From positions 124,001 to 188,000 of the forward strand of contig JAEWJI010000058.1 in the NCBI GenBank assembly GCA_023386645.1: a DNA stretch of 64,000 nucleotides, read 5' to 3'. The translations under genes and the position numbers were made by a program. The notes below the pieces were generated by a model. The model was not told where the DNA came from and searched no databases. It saw only the letters and a list, made by a program, of their open reading frames with translations. Below, piece after piece: positions 8,540 through 16,222 of the stretch; within the stretch, counting starts at the first letter, position 1, and each line of letters opens with the position of its first letter. The DNA is from Pseudomonadota bacterium (GTDB lineage: Bacteria; Pseudomonadota; Alphaproteobacteria; Caulobacterales; Caulobacteraceae).

Positions 8540-9052
8540 TCATTTGAGCAACCGCCGCAAGGTCTCGATCTCGCGGTTGGCGTTCGTCATGATGTAGACG
8601 ACGAAGCTGCCCAGCGGCTGCCCTTCCTGCGGCTCTTCGAATGCGGCCGATCGGGAGAACAGTTCTCTGAAGTGGATGAAGGCTGTCGTAGCCTCGGTGG
8701 ACCCGATCTTCTCGATCGGGCACCGCGAGAGCATGGCTTCGATCACGTCAAGCTGCGGCACATACCACTCGCTTCGCTCCTTACCTTGGCCGAGGTAGCT
8801 GTCCGCCAACGTAGTCATAACCTCGTAGGCGGAGTTGACTGTCGCGAGCGTGGCAGCTTTCGCCTGCTGAAGGTCGATGCTGCGTTGGATCAACACAGGC
8901 AACGAGACCACGATGATAGCGGCCACCGAACCGAGGGCCTGGACCCAAGCCGCGACGATTGCGCTGTCGCCATCGCCTCGAACAACCGCAACGCCGCCCA
9001 CGATCAGAGCGATCAGAGCGACGGCATACGCGGCAATCTCACGGCTTTTCAT
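8540..9052 (-). CDS. Small two-segment membrane protein of unknown function
   Basis: This 170-residue protein has two hydrophobic segments in its first ~60 residues (about 7-23 and 35-56). A mostly helical cytoplasmic tail follows, with no recognised catalytic motif. I do not recognise the family. It lies upstream of the membrane-anchored HerA-like ATPase on the same strand, separated by ~130 bases with a hairpin, so the two may act together at the membrane. The pairing is inferred from position only. The layout resembles small membrane effectors of defence systems but also many unrelated proteins. Confidence 0.65.
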   Translation of the reverse strand: MKSREIAAYAVALIALIVGGVAVVRGDGDSAIVAAWVQALGSVAAIIVVSLPVLIQRSIDLQQAKAATLATVNSAYEVMTTLADSYLGQGKERSEWYVPQLDVIEAMLSRCPIEKIGSTEATTAFIHFRELFSRSAAFEEPQEGQPLGSFVVYIMTNANREIETLRRLLK

Positions 9053-9107
9053 GCCGCTATTAGTGCCACGCTTCCTTCCTACGGCATAGGCGTGGGGCCG
9101 CGTCGGC

Positions 9108-9160
9108 GACCGAAGGTTGGCCGGCGGAGCCGGTCACGAGCGCAGCCGAAGGCCAGCGAG
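9108..9160 (-). repeat. Second copy of the GC-rich terminator-like repeat
   Basis: Read on the plus strand, this segment (GACCGAAGGTTGGCCGGCGG at its start) matches the reverse complement of 4503-4576 with few differences. On the minus strand it begins a few bases after the stop of the 54-residue gene at 9164 and contains the same CCGGCTCCGCCGG hairpin. A terminator role for that transcript is plausible. Confidence 0.5.
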
Positions 9161-9163
9161 TGA

Positions 9164-9328
9164 CTACCGACGCCAGCGCGCCGCCAGGATCAGCGCGCGA
9201 GCGACACCGGGACGATCCGGCGCAGTCGCGACAATTCGGCCGTTACGAAGGCCGACATAGCCGGCGCCGTCGCGCTGAGGCGCGATCTGGCAGAGTTGAT
9301 TGCCGTGAAAGAAGATGATGGGGGTCAT
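9164..9328 (-). CDS. Small ORF of 54 residues coupled to the upstream gene
   Basis: The ATG (9326-9328) overlaps the TGA of the 158-residue gene in an ATGA, which implies translational coupling. The product starts MTPIIFFHGNQLCQIAPQRD and ends in a basic AARWRR tail. It contains no known motif. The coupling and the terminator-like repeat directly after its stop are the main support that it is expressed. Function is unknown. Confidence 0.6.
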   Translation of the reverse strand: MTPIIFFHGNQLCQIAPQRDGAGYVGLRNGRIVATAPDRPGVARALILAARWRR

Positions 9329-9801
9329 CGCTCGCCCTTCCTGATGATCTGCCAGCCGAGCAGGGTGCTGCCCTCCAGTTCCATCGACCGGACGTAGCCC
9401 TTGTTCTTTTGAGTCTTCAGGCAGGCGCCGACCCGCTTGGTCATCATCACGACCACGTCCTTGTCGTCGACGTTCAGCCCGCGCTCCCGCATGAGGGTCT
9501 TGGCGATGTCGCGCGACGTCAGGGGCTGCTTCGCCTCGCGCAGCGCCTTGAACACGATCCGCGTCACCTCGCCCTTGAAGGCCGCGTGGCGCGGCGGCAC
9601 CGGGCGCGGGTGGATCGCCATCATGTCGATGTCGGGGTCGAAGATGCGGATCGTCGCCTCGATCGCGTCGAGTTCCACGATCAGCCTGCGCAACTCTTGC
9701 TGATTGGCTTCGATGCGGCCGGCGATCTCGGCGCGCTTGTCGACGAGCCCGTTCAGCAGGTTCGGGCGCTCGACGTCTTCGGAAATTGCATGGTGGACCA
9801 T
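9325..9801 (-). CDS. Coiled-coil and winged-helix-like protein near the island end
   Basis: The 158-residue protein begins with a charged helix likely to form a coiled coil (about residues 20-55). Its C-terminal half looks like a winged helix: VFKALREAKQPLTSRDIAKT, then RGLNVDDKDVVVMMTKRVGA and LLGWQIIR. I recall similar proteins as common unnamed cargo near the ends of alphaproteobacterial islands, but no function is established. No clear ribosome site precedes the ATG, which lies inside an inverted repeat (9788-9803). A LexA-type box ends seven bases upstream, so damage-inducible expression is possible. Confidence 0.7.
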   Translation of the reverse strand: MVHHAISEDVERPNLLNGLVDKRAEIAGRIEANQQELRRLIVELDAIEATIRIFDPDIDMMAIHPRPVPPRHAAFKGEVTRIVFKALREAKQPLTSRDIAKTLMRERGLNVDDKDVVVMMTKRVGACLKTQKNKGYVRSMELEGSTLLGWQIIRKGER

Positions 9802-9807
9802 GCAGAA

Positions 9808-9822
9808 GAACGTAGAAGGAAC
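9808..9822 (-). promoter_or_regulatory. Candidate LexA (SOS) box upstream of the 158-residue gene
   Basis: On the minus strand the sequence is GTTC-CTTCTAC-GTTC, an exact match to the alphaproteobacterial LexA consensus GTTC-N7-GTTC. It ends seven bases before the start codon. With equal base frequencies about two such matches are expected by chance in 64 kb on both strands. The match is therefore suggestive mainly because of its position and the second box at 10818-10832. Confidence 0.55.
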
Positions 9823-9833
9823 AAAGAGTTAGT

Positions 9834-10790
9834 CTAGGTGGCGTATGGGTGGCTTTGCTCCATAAGGCCGGAATATTCCGGCAGTTCGTCCAGGAACAGC
9901 ACGCCGTTGTGCGCCAGCGAGGCCTCACCCGGCTTCGCCTTCAGTCCGCCACCTGTCAGTGCGGCCATGGAGGCGGAATGATGCGGCGCCCGGAACGGCC
10001 GGTCGCGTCGCAAGGCGCCCCGCTCGATCAAGCCGGCGACCGACCAGACCATCGAGGTCTCGAGCAGCTCCTGGGATGTCAGGGGCGGCAAAAGGCCCGG
10101 AAGGCGCGCCGCCATCATCGACTTGCCCGAACCCGGCGGCCCGATGAAGAGGAGGTTGTGGCCTCCGGCCGCGGCGACCTCCAGCGCCCGCTTGGCGCTC
10201 TCCTGGCCCTTGACCTCGCGCAGGTCGGGCACTGACTCCCCGCCGCTCATCGGGCCTGGCTGCGGCGCGGCCATGATCTGGGAGCCCTTGAAGTGGTTGA
10301 TGATCCCGATCAGCGAGCGGGGCGCCAGGATGCGGGCGTCGCCGGCCCAGGCGGCCTCGGGCCCGTTGGCCTCGGGACAGATCAGGCCCAAGCCCATGGC
10401 CGACAGGGCGACCGCCGCCGGCAGCGTCCCGCCCACGGGGGCGATGCGGCCGTCCAGGCCGAGTTCCCCGAGGGCCGCCCAGCCTTCAAGAGCGTCGATT
10501 GGAATGACTCCCATCGACCCCAGAAGGGCCAGCGCGATCGGCAGGTCGAAATGGCTGCCTTCCTTGGGCAAGTCGGCGGGCGCCAGGTTGGCGATGATCC
10601 GCTTGGTGGGGAGGGCCAGGCCAATGCCGGCGAACGCGCCCCGGACCCGCTCCCGGCTTTCGGCCACCGCCTTGTCGGGCAGGCCGACGATGTTGAAGTG
10701 CCCATGCTCGCTGGACAGCTGCTGGACCTGAACGTCCACGCGGCGGGCCTCGACCCCTTCGAACGCCACGGTCGCGATAGTCGCCAGCAT
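9834..10790 (-). pseudogene. comM: comM/yifB (Mg-chelatase-related ATPase), cut off by island insertion
   Basis: ComM is an AAA+ helicase of about 500 residues that helps branch migration during natural transformation. The N-terminal domain is intact ([20 protein letters not shown] and on). Walker A is [11 protein letters not shown] and Walker B is [12 protein letters not shown]. After that the frame reads into ten unrelated residues and a stop, so the rest of the ATPase core and the C-terminus are missing. The lost part should lie beyond the island, left of this window. The start is the ATG at 10790, with GGAGGA upstream. A LexA-type box lies at 10818-10832. Confidence 0.9.
9867..9882. other. 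16-bp palindrome at the comM/island junction
   Basis: GCCGGAATATTCCGGC is perfectly self-complementary and encodes the PEYSG of ComM just after Walker B. ComM similarity ends within or right next to it. It is a candidate core or flank of the integration site, but the sequence may simply be native comM codons. No integrase is visible in the window to name the mechanism. Confidence 0.4.
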
Positions 10791-10817
10791 CGTCCCGTCA
10801 TCCTCCAAGCTCGGCGA

Positions 10818-10832
10818 GAACGAAACACGAAC
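10818..10832 (-). promoter_or_regulatory. Candidate LexA box upstream of comM
   Basis: The plus strand reads GAAC-GAAACAC-GAAC, which is GTTC-N7-GTTC on the minus strand, 28 bases before the comM start. The spacing and position fit an SOS operator for comM. ComM acts on recombination intermediates, so DNA-damage control makes sense. This is inferred from the motif alone. Confidence 0.6.
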
Positions 10833-10858
10833 TCATCGACTTGGCAAGCGACGTTCGT

Positions 10859-11800
10859 CTAGCCGCGTCTGGCCTCGATCACATCCCACAGGGCCGCCGA
10901 GGCGTCGATGCCGGTGAACTGTTTCAGCTGCTGGGCGCCCGTCGGCGAGGTGACGTTGATCTCGGTCAGGTAGTCGCCGATCACGTCGATGCCGACGAAG
11001 AGTAGTCCGCGCCGCTTCAGCTCCGGGCCGATAGCGGCGCATATCTCGAGATCGCGGGGGGTCAAGTCGACCGGCTGAGCCGTTCCGCCGACGCGAAGGT
11101 TCGAGCGCACCTGATCCTTGGCAGGCACCCGATTGATGGCGCCCACGACCTCGCCATCGACCAGCAGGATGCGCTTGTCGCCGGCGGACACCGCCGGAAT
11201 GAACTTCTGGATCACCAGAGGATCTCGCGATCCGGTGGCGTGGATCTCGACCAGGGCCTCCAGATTGGGATCGCGGGCCTTCAGTCGCACCACGCCGGAG
11301 CCGGCCGCGCCGTGCAGGGGCTTGAGCACCACGTCGCCGTGGCGGGCGTGGAAATCGGACAGGGCGGCCGGATCGGAGCTGATCAGGGTGGGCGGGGTCA
11401 GGCCTGGGAAGCGGGTGACTAGCAACTTCTCCGGTGCGCTTCTGACCTCGGCCGGGTCATTCACCACCAAGGTCTTAGGGTGCACGGTCTCCAGCAGGTA
11501 GGTGGCCGTCACGTAGGCCATGTCGAACGGCGGGTCCTGGCGCATCAGGATGACGTCCACGTCGTCGGCCAGGTCCAGCTTCACCCAGCCACCGAAGGCG
11601 ACGTGATCCCCTTGGACCTGGCGCAGGGTCACGGGGCGGGCCCGGCAGGAAAGGCGGCCGTCCTCCAGCGCCAGGGTGCGGAAGTCGTAGACCCAGAGGC
11701 GATGACCGCGCTCCTGAGCGACCGTCATCATCTGCCAGGTGGTGTCCGAGTCGATGTTGACGGTCTCGATGGGGTCCATCTGGACCGCGACCCTGAGCAT
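10859..11800 (-). CDS. gshB: Glutathione synthetase
   Basis: GshB joins gamma-glutamylcysteine and glycine with ATP in the second step of glutathione synthesis. The 313 residues match the family length. The N-terminus has the characteristic [19 protein letters not shown] and then [18 protein letters not shown]. The ATP-grasp core shows [33 protein letters not shown] and [19 protein letters not shown], whose final residues bind metal and nucleotide. It is the last complete gene of the minus-strand run that starts at rdgB, 74 bases after the SirB1-type gene. Confidence 0.96.
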   Translation of the reverse strand: MLRVAVQMDPIETVNIDSDTTWQMMTVAQERGHRLWVYDFRTLALEDGRLSCRARPVTLRQVQGDHVAFGGWVKLDLADDVDVILMRQDPPFDMAYVTATYLLETVHPKTLVVNDPAEVRSAPEKLLVTRFPGLTPPTLISSDPAALSDFHARHGDVVLKPLHGAAGSGVVRLKARDPNLEALVEIHATGSRDPLVIQKFIPAVSAGDKRILLVDGEVVGAINRVPAKDQVRSNLRVGGTAQPVDLTPRDLEICAAIGPELKRRGLLFVGIDVIGDYLTEINVTSPTGAQQLKQFTGIDASAALWDVIEARRG

Positions 11801-11874
11801 GGCGTCATCCTGCGTGAGACCCGGAGGGGCCGACCCGCCCTACTTGATGGCGCCACGCCCCCGCATCAAGCGGC

Positions 11875-12690
11875 TCAGTTCAGGCGCAGGCGAACCCGCT
11901 CGTAGGTGGCGTCGCGATGAAAGCCGGCCGGACCGTCCAGTCCGCGCGCGCGGTTGAGGGCGTCGAGCGCTCCGGCGAGAGCCCCCTGCCGTTCCCGCGC
12001 CGCCGCCACGTCCAACCAGGGACGGTGGTCCTCCGGATCAAGGAGGGCGCGGCGCAGCGCGGACCGTTCGGCGCCTTCGTAATCCCCGACCTTCAGGGCG
12101 CGGCTGAACAGGACGTTCTGAAGCCGGACCAGGGCCTGGCGGTGGGTCACCGGAGCCATGAGCAGGTCGAGCCGGTCCGCCACATGCGGCGTCAGGCCAG
12201 CCCGAAGCGCCCGGCGCGTGAGCTCAGAGGGCAGGACCACCCGGCCCTGGCTGAAGGGATCCACCGCCACCGGCCCTTCCGGGGTCTCGACGCGCAGGAG
12301 AAAGTGGTTGGGGAAATCGACGCCCCGGCATTCCAGTCCCGCCCTTTGAGCGGCGTCTAGGTAGAAGACGGCGAGCGCGGCCGACAGGCCGCGCCTGCGA
12401 TCGGCGACATCGATCACGTCGGTATTGGCCGGGCTGTCGTAGGTCAGCAGGTCGCCGTTCAGGCGCAGGTCCGCAGCCATCGTCTCGGCCAGGGCGTCGT
12501 CCGGGCTTTCGCCGCCGACGCGCTCAGCCAACCGCTCCGCCGCGTTGGCGGCCAGGACACGCACCGGCTCGGGGTCGCGAAACGGATAGTCGTGGATGGC
12601 GCAGGCGATGGCCGCTTCCAGGAGCGGGAAGTCGCTGTCCTCGGCCTGTCCCGCCTGCACCAGAGCCTGTTCGGCGTCCTCGCGCGTCAT
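11875..12690 (-). CDS. SirB1-family transglutaminase-like/TPR protein
   Basis: This 271-residue protein fits the SirB1 (transglutaminase-like N-terminal domain plus TPR) family. RRGLSAALAVFYLDAAQRAG and CRGVDFPNHFLLRVETPEG match the conserved core, and DPFSQGRVV follows. The C-terminal ~70 residues form a TPR-like helical pair. Family members are widespread but the function is not established; transglutaminase catalysis is not assured. It lies 12 bases after yraN on the same strand and is probably co-transcribed with it. Confidence 0.85.
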   Translation of the reverse strand: MTREDAEQALVQAGQAEDSDFPLLEAAIACAIHDYPFRDPEPVRVLAANAAERLAERVGGESPDDALAETMAADLRLNGDLLTYDSPANTDVIDVADRRRGLSAALAVFYLDAAQRAGLECRGVDFPNHFLLRVETPEGPVAVDPFSQGRVVLPSELTRRALRAGLTPHVADRLDLLMAPVTHRQALVRLQNVLFSRALKVGDYEGAERSALRRALLDPEDHRPWLDVAAARERQGALAGALDALNRARGLDGPAGFHRDATYERVRLRLN

Positions 12691-12702
12691 GTCCGCAGCC
12701 CC

Positions 12703-13113
12703 TCAGCCGGGCCTCCCCGGGGGCCCGACGCCGCGAACATGACGCGGAAATCGTCGAGGAGCCAGCGCGACAGTATCGATTCTGAGCGACAGTGTGGCCA
12801 ATCCGCGACGGCCCCTCGCCACGGACCGGCCCGCCGCGAGCAAACGGGCGTGTTGATTGGACGTGAGCGCCGTGAGGGCGGCGTCCAGGGTCGAGCGCCG
12901 CTTGACCTCGACCACCGCCAGGACCGAGCCGCGCCGGGCGAGGATGTCGATTTCGCCTGCCCGGGTCTTCAGGCGAAAGCCCAGGATCCGATAGCCCTTG
13001 GCCATCAGATAGAGCGCCGCGACCCATTCCGACGCCCGACCCGTCCGGCGGGAGCGACCACCAAGGCCTACGCGCCAGGGACGCTTGGCCGGGGCGGCCT
13101 TCGCCGGCCTCAT
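12703..13113 (-). CDS. yraN: YraN family (UPF0102) endonuclease-like protein
   Basis: The 136-residue protein carries the YraN signature: GRASEWVAALYLMAKGYRIL, then TRAGEIDILARRG, then VVEVKRR. This is a PD-(D/E)XK-nuclease-like core (E, D, EVK) of the Holliday-junction-resolvase fold. The exact role is unproven. A longer open frame exists upstream, but it overlaps rsmI and lacks family sequence. The ATG at 13113 overlaps the rsmI TGA in an ATGA and is chosen. The rsmI-yraN order is a common conserved pair. Confidence 0.9.
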   Translation of the reverse strand: MRPAKAAPAKRPWRVGLGGRSRRTGRASEWVAALYLMAKGYRILGFRLKTRAGEIDILARRGSVLAVVEVKRRSTLDAALTALTSNQHARLLAAGRSVARGRRGLATLSLRIDTVALAPRRFPRHVRGVGPPGRPG

Positions 13114-13982
13114 CCCGACTTGAGCTCCACCGCGCGGCGGTACAGGGCCTTGCGCGGCAGGTCGAAGGCTCGGGCGACCTCGGAGGCGGCCTCCCCCGGA
13201 GGCAGCCGGGCGAGGGCCTCGACCAGGGCGGCCTCGGCATCGGCCGCGGACACCGCCTCCGTCTCGCCCGGGCCGATCACCACGACGATCTCTCCCTTCG
13301 GGGCCTGGCAACGGGGGTCGCGGGCGAGGTCGGGCAGTGCGCCCCGCACCGCCTCCTCATAGAGTTTGGTCAGTTCGCGACAGACCGTGGCCGGGCGGGG
13401 GCCCAGGACCTCGGCCATGTCGGCCAGGCTGTCGGCCAGCCGGGGTCCGCTCTCGAAGAAGACCAGCGTCTGGCGGCCGGGCTTGAGCTCTTCCAGCATG
13501 GTGCGGCGGGCGCCGGATTTCGGCGGCAGGAAACCAGCGAACAGCACCCGATCGGCCGGAAGGCCGGCGAGGCACAGGGCCGCGAGCAGGCTGGAGGCGC
13601 CGGGGACCGGGTGGATGGGCAGGCCCTCGGCGATCACCGCCCGGGCGACGACGAAGCCGGGGTCCGACACCATCGGGGTGCCGGCGTCCGAGACCAGGGC
13701 CACCACCTCGCCGGCGGCGACGCGCTGTACGGCGAGTTCGGCGGCCGCAGCCGAGGCGTGGTCGTCGCAGCGCTCCAGCCGCGTCCTAAGCCCATAGGCG
13801 GTCAGCAGCTTGGCGGTGACGCGGGTGTCCTCGGCCAGGACCAGGTCGGCGGCGGCCAGGACGTCGAGGGCGCGCAAGGTCATGTCCCGCAGGTTTCCGA
13901 TCGGGGTGGCGACCAGATAGAGGCCGGGTGACACCGGCCGGGGTGGTGGGGCCGAGGGCGGGAAGACGGAGGGTTCGGCCAT
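13110..13982 (-). CDS. rsmI: 16S rRNA (cytidine-1402-2'-O)-methyltransferase
   Basis: RsmI methylates the ribose of C1402 in the 16S rRNA decoding centre with SAM. LYLVATPIGNLRDMTLRALD is the family N-terminus. AEDTRVTAKLL, VSDAGTPMVSDPG and VPGASSLLAALCLAGLP follow as expected for the tetrapyrrole-methylase-like fold. The ATG at 13982 gives 290 residues, the usual size. A TTG 36 bases upstream is a weaker alternative. The stop overlaps the yraN start. Confidence 0.95.
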   Translation of the reverse strand: MAEPSVFPPSAPPPRPVSPGLYLVATPIGNLRDMTLRALDVLAAADLVLAEDTRVTAKLLTAYGLRTRLERCDDHASAAAAELAVQRVAAGEVVALVSDAGTPMVSDPGFVVARAVIAEGLPIHPVPGASSLLAALCLAGLPADRVLFAGFLPPKSGARRTMLEELKPGRQTLVFFESGPRLADSLADMAEVLGPRPATVCRELTKLYEEAVRGALPDLARDPRCQAPKGEIVVVIGPGETEAVSAADAEAALVEALARLPPGEAASEVARAFDLPRKALYRRAVELKSG

Positions 13983-14026
13983 GGCCCCGACCCTGCCAGC
14001 GCGCGGCGGCTGGCTCAACCCGGCGC

Positions 14027-15184
14027 TCAGGTCAGTAGGGCGCGCAGGACCGCATCCAGCACCGGCCGGCCCCGGTCGGTGGCGGCGATACGCCCCTCCC
14101 GAACGATCAGGAAGCCGTCCTGGATCAAGTCGGCCACGGGATCAGCGGACGGGGCCAGGCCAAGCTCGGCCAGGAGCGACAGCGGCGCCCCCTCGCTGAC
14201 GCGCAGCGCTAGGAGCAACCGTTCCTCCGCCGTCTGTTGAGGCGACAGGGTTTCCGTTTCGGCCCAGGGTCGGCCGACCGCGACGCCCGAGGCGTAGTCG
14301 GCGATCCGGCGATGGGCGACCGTGGTGTGACGAACGCCGTCCAGCGTCAGGCGTCCGTGGGCTCCCGGCCCCACGCCCACATAGTCGCCTCCGCGCCAGA
14401 CGTGCAGGTTGTGGGTGGATCGCGCGGCGGCGTCCCTCGCGTGGTTCGACACCTCGTAGGCCTCGAAACCCGCGTCGCCCAGAACCACCTGCGTCGCGTC
14501 ATAGAGGTCCGCCGCCGCATCCTCGGGCGGAGGCGTCAGGCTGCCCCTGGCGAAGGCGCGGCCGAATGCGGTCGTCGGCTCGATGGTGAGTTGATAAGGC
14601 GAGACGTGTTCGAATCCGAGGTCGAGTGCGACCCTCAGCTCTTCGGCCCAGGCTTCGACGGTCTGACCCGGACGGGCGTAGATCAAGTCGATTGACAGGC
14701 GAGGGAACAGCCGCCCGGCCAGACGAGCCGCGCGGCGCGCCTCTTCCGCACCGTGGTTGCGGCCCAGGAACCTCAGGGATGCATCGTCGAGGGCCTGGAC
14801 GCCGAGCGACAGCCGGTTGACGCCCGCCTCCGCCAGAGCCTCGAAGCGGGCGGCCTCGGCGTCGGTCGGATTGGTCTCCAGCGTCACCTCGACGGGTTCG
14901 TTCGTCGGAAAGGCGCGCCGGGCGGCGGCGACGATCCGACCGACCGCCTCAGGCGCCATCAGCGAGGGCGTGCCGCCGCCGAAGAACAGACTGGCCAGGG
15001 GGCGATGGCCCAGCCGCGCGGCCTGTGCGTCCAGGTCGTCGAGGATGGCGGAGACCAGATCCGCCTGCTCCGCAGCTCGCCCCCGGTCGCGAACCACGTT
15101 GAAGTCGCAATAGGGACAGATGCGGGCGCAGTAGGGCCAGTGGACATAGACTGCGACGCCCTGGGGGCGGTCGGGCTCAGTCAA
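14027..15184 (-). CDS. hemW: Radical SAM heme chaperone HemW
   Basis: The 385-residue protein has the radical SAM cluster motif C19-x3-C23-x2-C26 in VHWPYCARICPYCDFNVV. LFFGGGTPSLM, VTLETNPTDAE and RLSLGVQALDD follow, all typical of HemW (formerly annotated as a coproporphyrinogen oxidase-like protein). HemW delivers heme to target proteins such as respiratory enzymes. The only start that keeps the N-terminus is a TTG at 15182-15184, eight bases inside rdgB, so it is likely coupled to rdgB translation. Confidence 0.93.
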   Translation of the reverse strand: MTEPDRPQGVAVYVHWPYCARICPYCDFNVVRDRGRAAEQADLVSAILDDLDAQAARLGHRPLASLFFGGGTPSLMAPEAVGRIVAAARRAFPTNEPVEVTLETNPTDAEAARFEALAEAGVNRLSLGVQALDDASLRFLGRNHGAEEARRAARLAGRLFPRLSIDLIYARPGQTVEAWAEELRVALDLGFEHVSPYQLTIEPTTAFGRAFARGSLTPPPEDAAADLYDATQVVLGDAGFEAYEVSNHARDAAARSTHNLHVWRGGDYVGVGPGAHGRLTLDGVRHTTVAHRRIADYASGVAVGRPWAETETLSPQQTAEERLLLALRVSEGAPLSLLAELGLAPSADPVADLIQDGFLIVREGRIAATDRGRPVLDAVLRALLT

Positions 15185-15779
15185 TCAGGGCCGCCTTCAG
15201 CGTCTCGAAGGCGCGGGTACGATGGCTGATCGCGGCCTTCTCGGCCTCTTCCATCTCCCCGAAGGTCAGCGCCGAACCCTGCGGCTGGAAGATCGGATCG
15301 TAACCGAAGCCGCGCGTCCCACGCCCTGGAAAGACCAGCGTTCCGTCGACCCGGCCCTCGACCACCACCGCCGGCCCGTTCGGCCAGGCGACCGCCAGGG
15401 CCGAGGTGAACCAGGCCGAGCGATCAGACGCTCCCGCTTCCTCCAACCGCTCCTCGACCTTGGCCATGGCGCGGGCGAAGTCCCGGCCCGGGCCCGCCCA
15501 GCGCGCCGAGAAGATGCCGGGCTGGCCGTCCAGGGCGGTGACGGACAGGCCGGAGTCGTCCGCGAGCGCCACCTCGCCCGAGGCCTGAGCGGCCGCTCGG
15601 GCCTTCAGCAGCGCATTGCCGGAAAAGGTGCTCTCGGTTTCGTCGGGTTCAGGCAGATTCAGGCTGGCTGCGGTGACGATCTCGTAATTTCCATCCAGGA
15701 GCGCCGCGATCTCGGCGGCCTTGCCCGGATTATGGGTCGCCGCGACGATGCGCATCCCTTTGATAAGTCTCAACATCAT
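15177..15779 (-). CDS. rdgB: XTP/dITP pyrophosphatase RdgB
   Basis: This house-cleaning enzyme hydrolyses dITP, XTP and dXTP to monophosphates and so keeps these bases out of DNA. The family motifs are present: VAATHNPGKAAEIAALL, TFSGNALLKARAAAQASG, ALADDSGLSVTALDGQPGI and GFGYDPIFQP, then MEEAEKAAISHRTRA. It is the first gene of the minus-strand run to gshB. The start may be the ATG pair at 15779/15776 or the ATG at 15755 directly before the conserved part. An AT-rich palindrome lies 41 bases upstream. Confidence 0.95.
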   Translation of the reverse strand: MMLRLIKGMRIVAATHNPGKAAEIAALLDGNYEIVTAASLNLPEPDETESTFSGNALLKARAAAQASGEVALADDSGLSVTALDGQPGIFSARWAGPGRDFARAMAKVEERLEEAGASDRSAWFTSALAVAWPNGPAVVVEGRVDGTLVFPGRGTRGFGYDPIFQPQGSALTFGEMEEAEKAAISHRTRAFETLKAALID

Positions 15780-15819
15780 GGCTCAGCTTATGGTCCGTAC
15801 ATTTCGTTGCGGAAGTTTA

Positions 15820-15836
15820 ATATCGTTAAACGATAT
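15820..15836. promoter_or_regulatory. AT-rich operator-like palindrome between rdgB and a divergent small ORF
   Basis: ATATCGTTAAACGATAT is an 8+1+8 perfect inverted repeat in an otherwise GC-rich genome. It lies 41 bases before the rdgB start and 153 bases before the 38-residue ORF. The size and symmetry suit a dimeric repressor. I cannot name the regulator; no gene for it is evident next door except the HTH gene at 16873. A smaller hairpin (GGGGTCG, 15949-15955, with 15959-15965) lies closer to the small ORF and could be part of its leader. Confidence 0.5.
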
Positions 15837-15988
15837 GTAACGTGATCTCTCCTGAGGCATGGCCTATCTATTTCCTCACGAACGGAGGCCGCGCCGTTCC
15901 CGGTTAGACCCGATACCGGGTTCAACCTTCCAGCGGAGCAACAAAAACGGGGTCGAATCGACCCCATCAGGATCGAAAGAGAACGACA

Positions 15989-16105
15989 ATGGATACGATG
16001 AACGTCTCGCTGTTCATGGACAAGCTGGGCCATGCCTTCGTCAACACCGTGCTGCTGGCCGCCCTGCCGACCGCTCTGGTCGCCACCCTGATCCAGAGCT
16101 TCTGA
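15989..16105 (+). CDS. Small ORF of 38 residues, one membrane segment
   Basis: The ORF starts MDTMNVSLFMDKLGHAFVNT, continues with a hydrophobic stretch rich in L, A and V, and ends IQSF. It follows GAAAGAG at a fair ribosome-site distance. The predicted product is an amphipathic helix plus one transmembrane helix, typical of small membrane proteins. It lies 117 bases before the DUF2975 membrane protein on the same strand. The evidence is the reading frame, ribosome site and hydrophobic pattern only. Confidence 0.45.
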   Translation: MDTMNVSLFMDKLGHAFVNTVLLAALPTALVATLIQSF

Positions 16106-16222
16106 GCCCTCGGGCCTCAGAGGCTTTGACGATCTCCATGAAGACCGCGAAAAGTAAGACCGCGCGTGGGTTCGCCGGACCCCGCGCGGCGATCGCGCCC
16201 AGACTTCCGGCCTGAAGGGCCG

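Noticed and set aside
13113..13311. Upstream extension of yraN by 66 codons
   Set aside because: The extension lies inside rsmI, is arginine- and glycine-rich and lacks family similarity. The ATGA overlap gives a better start.
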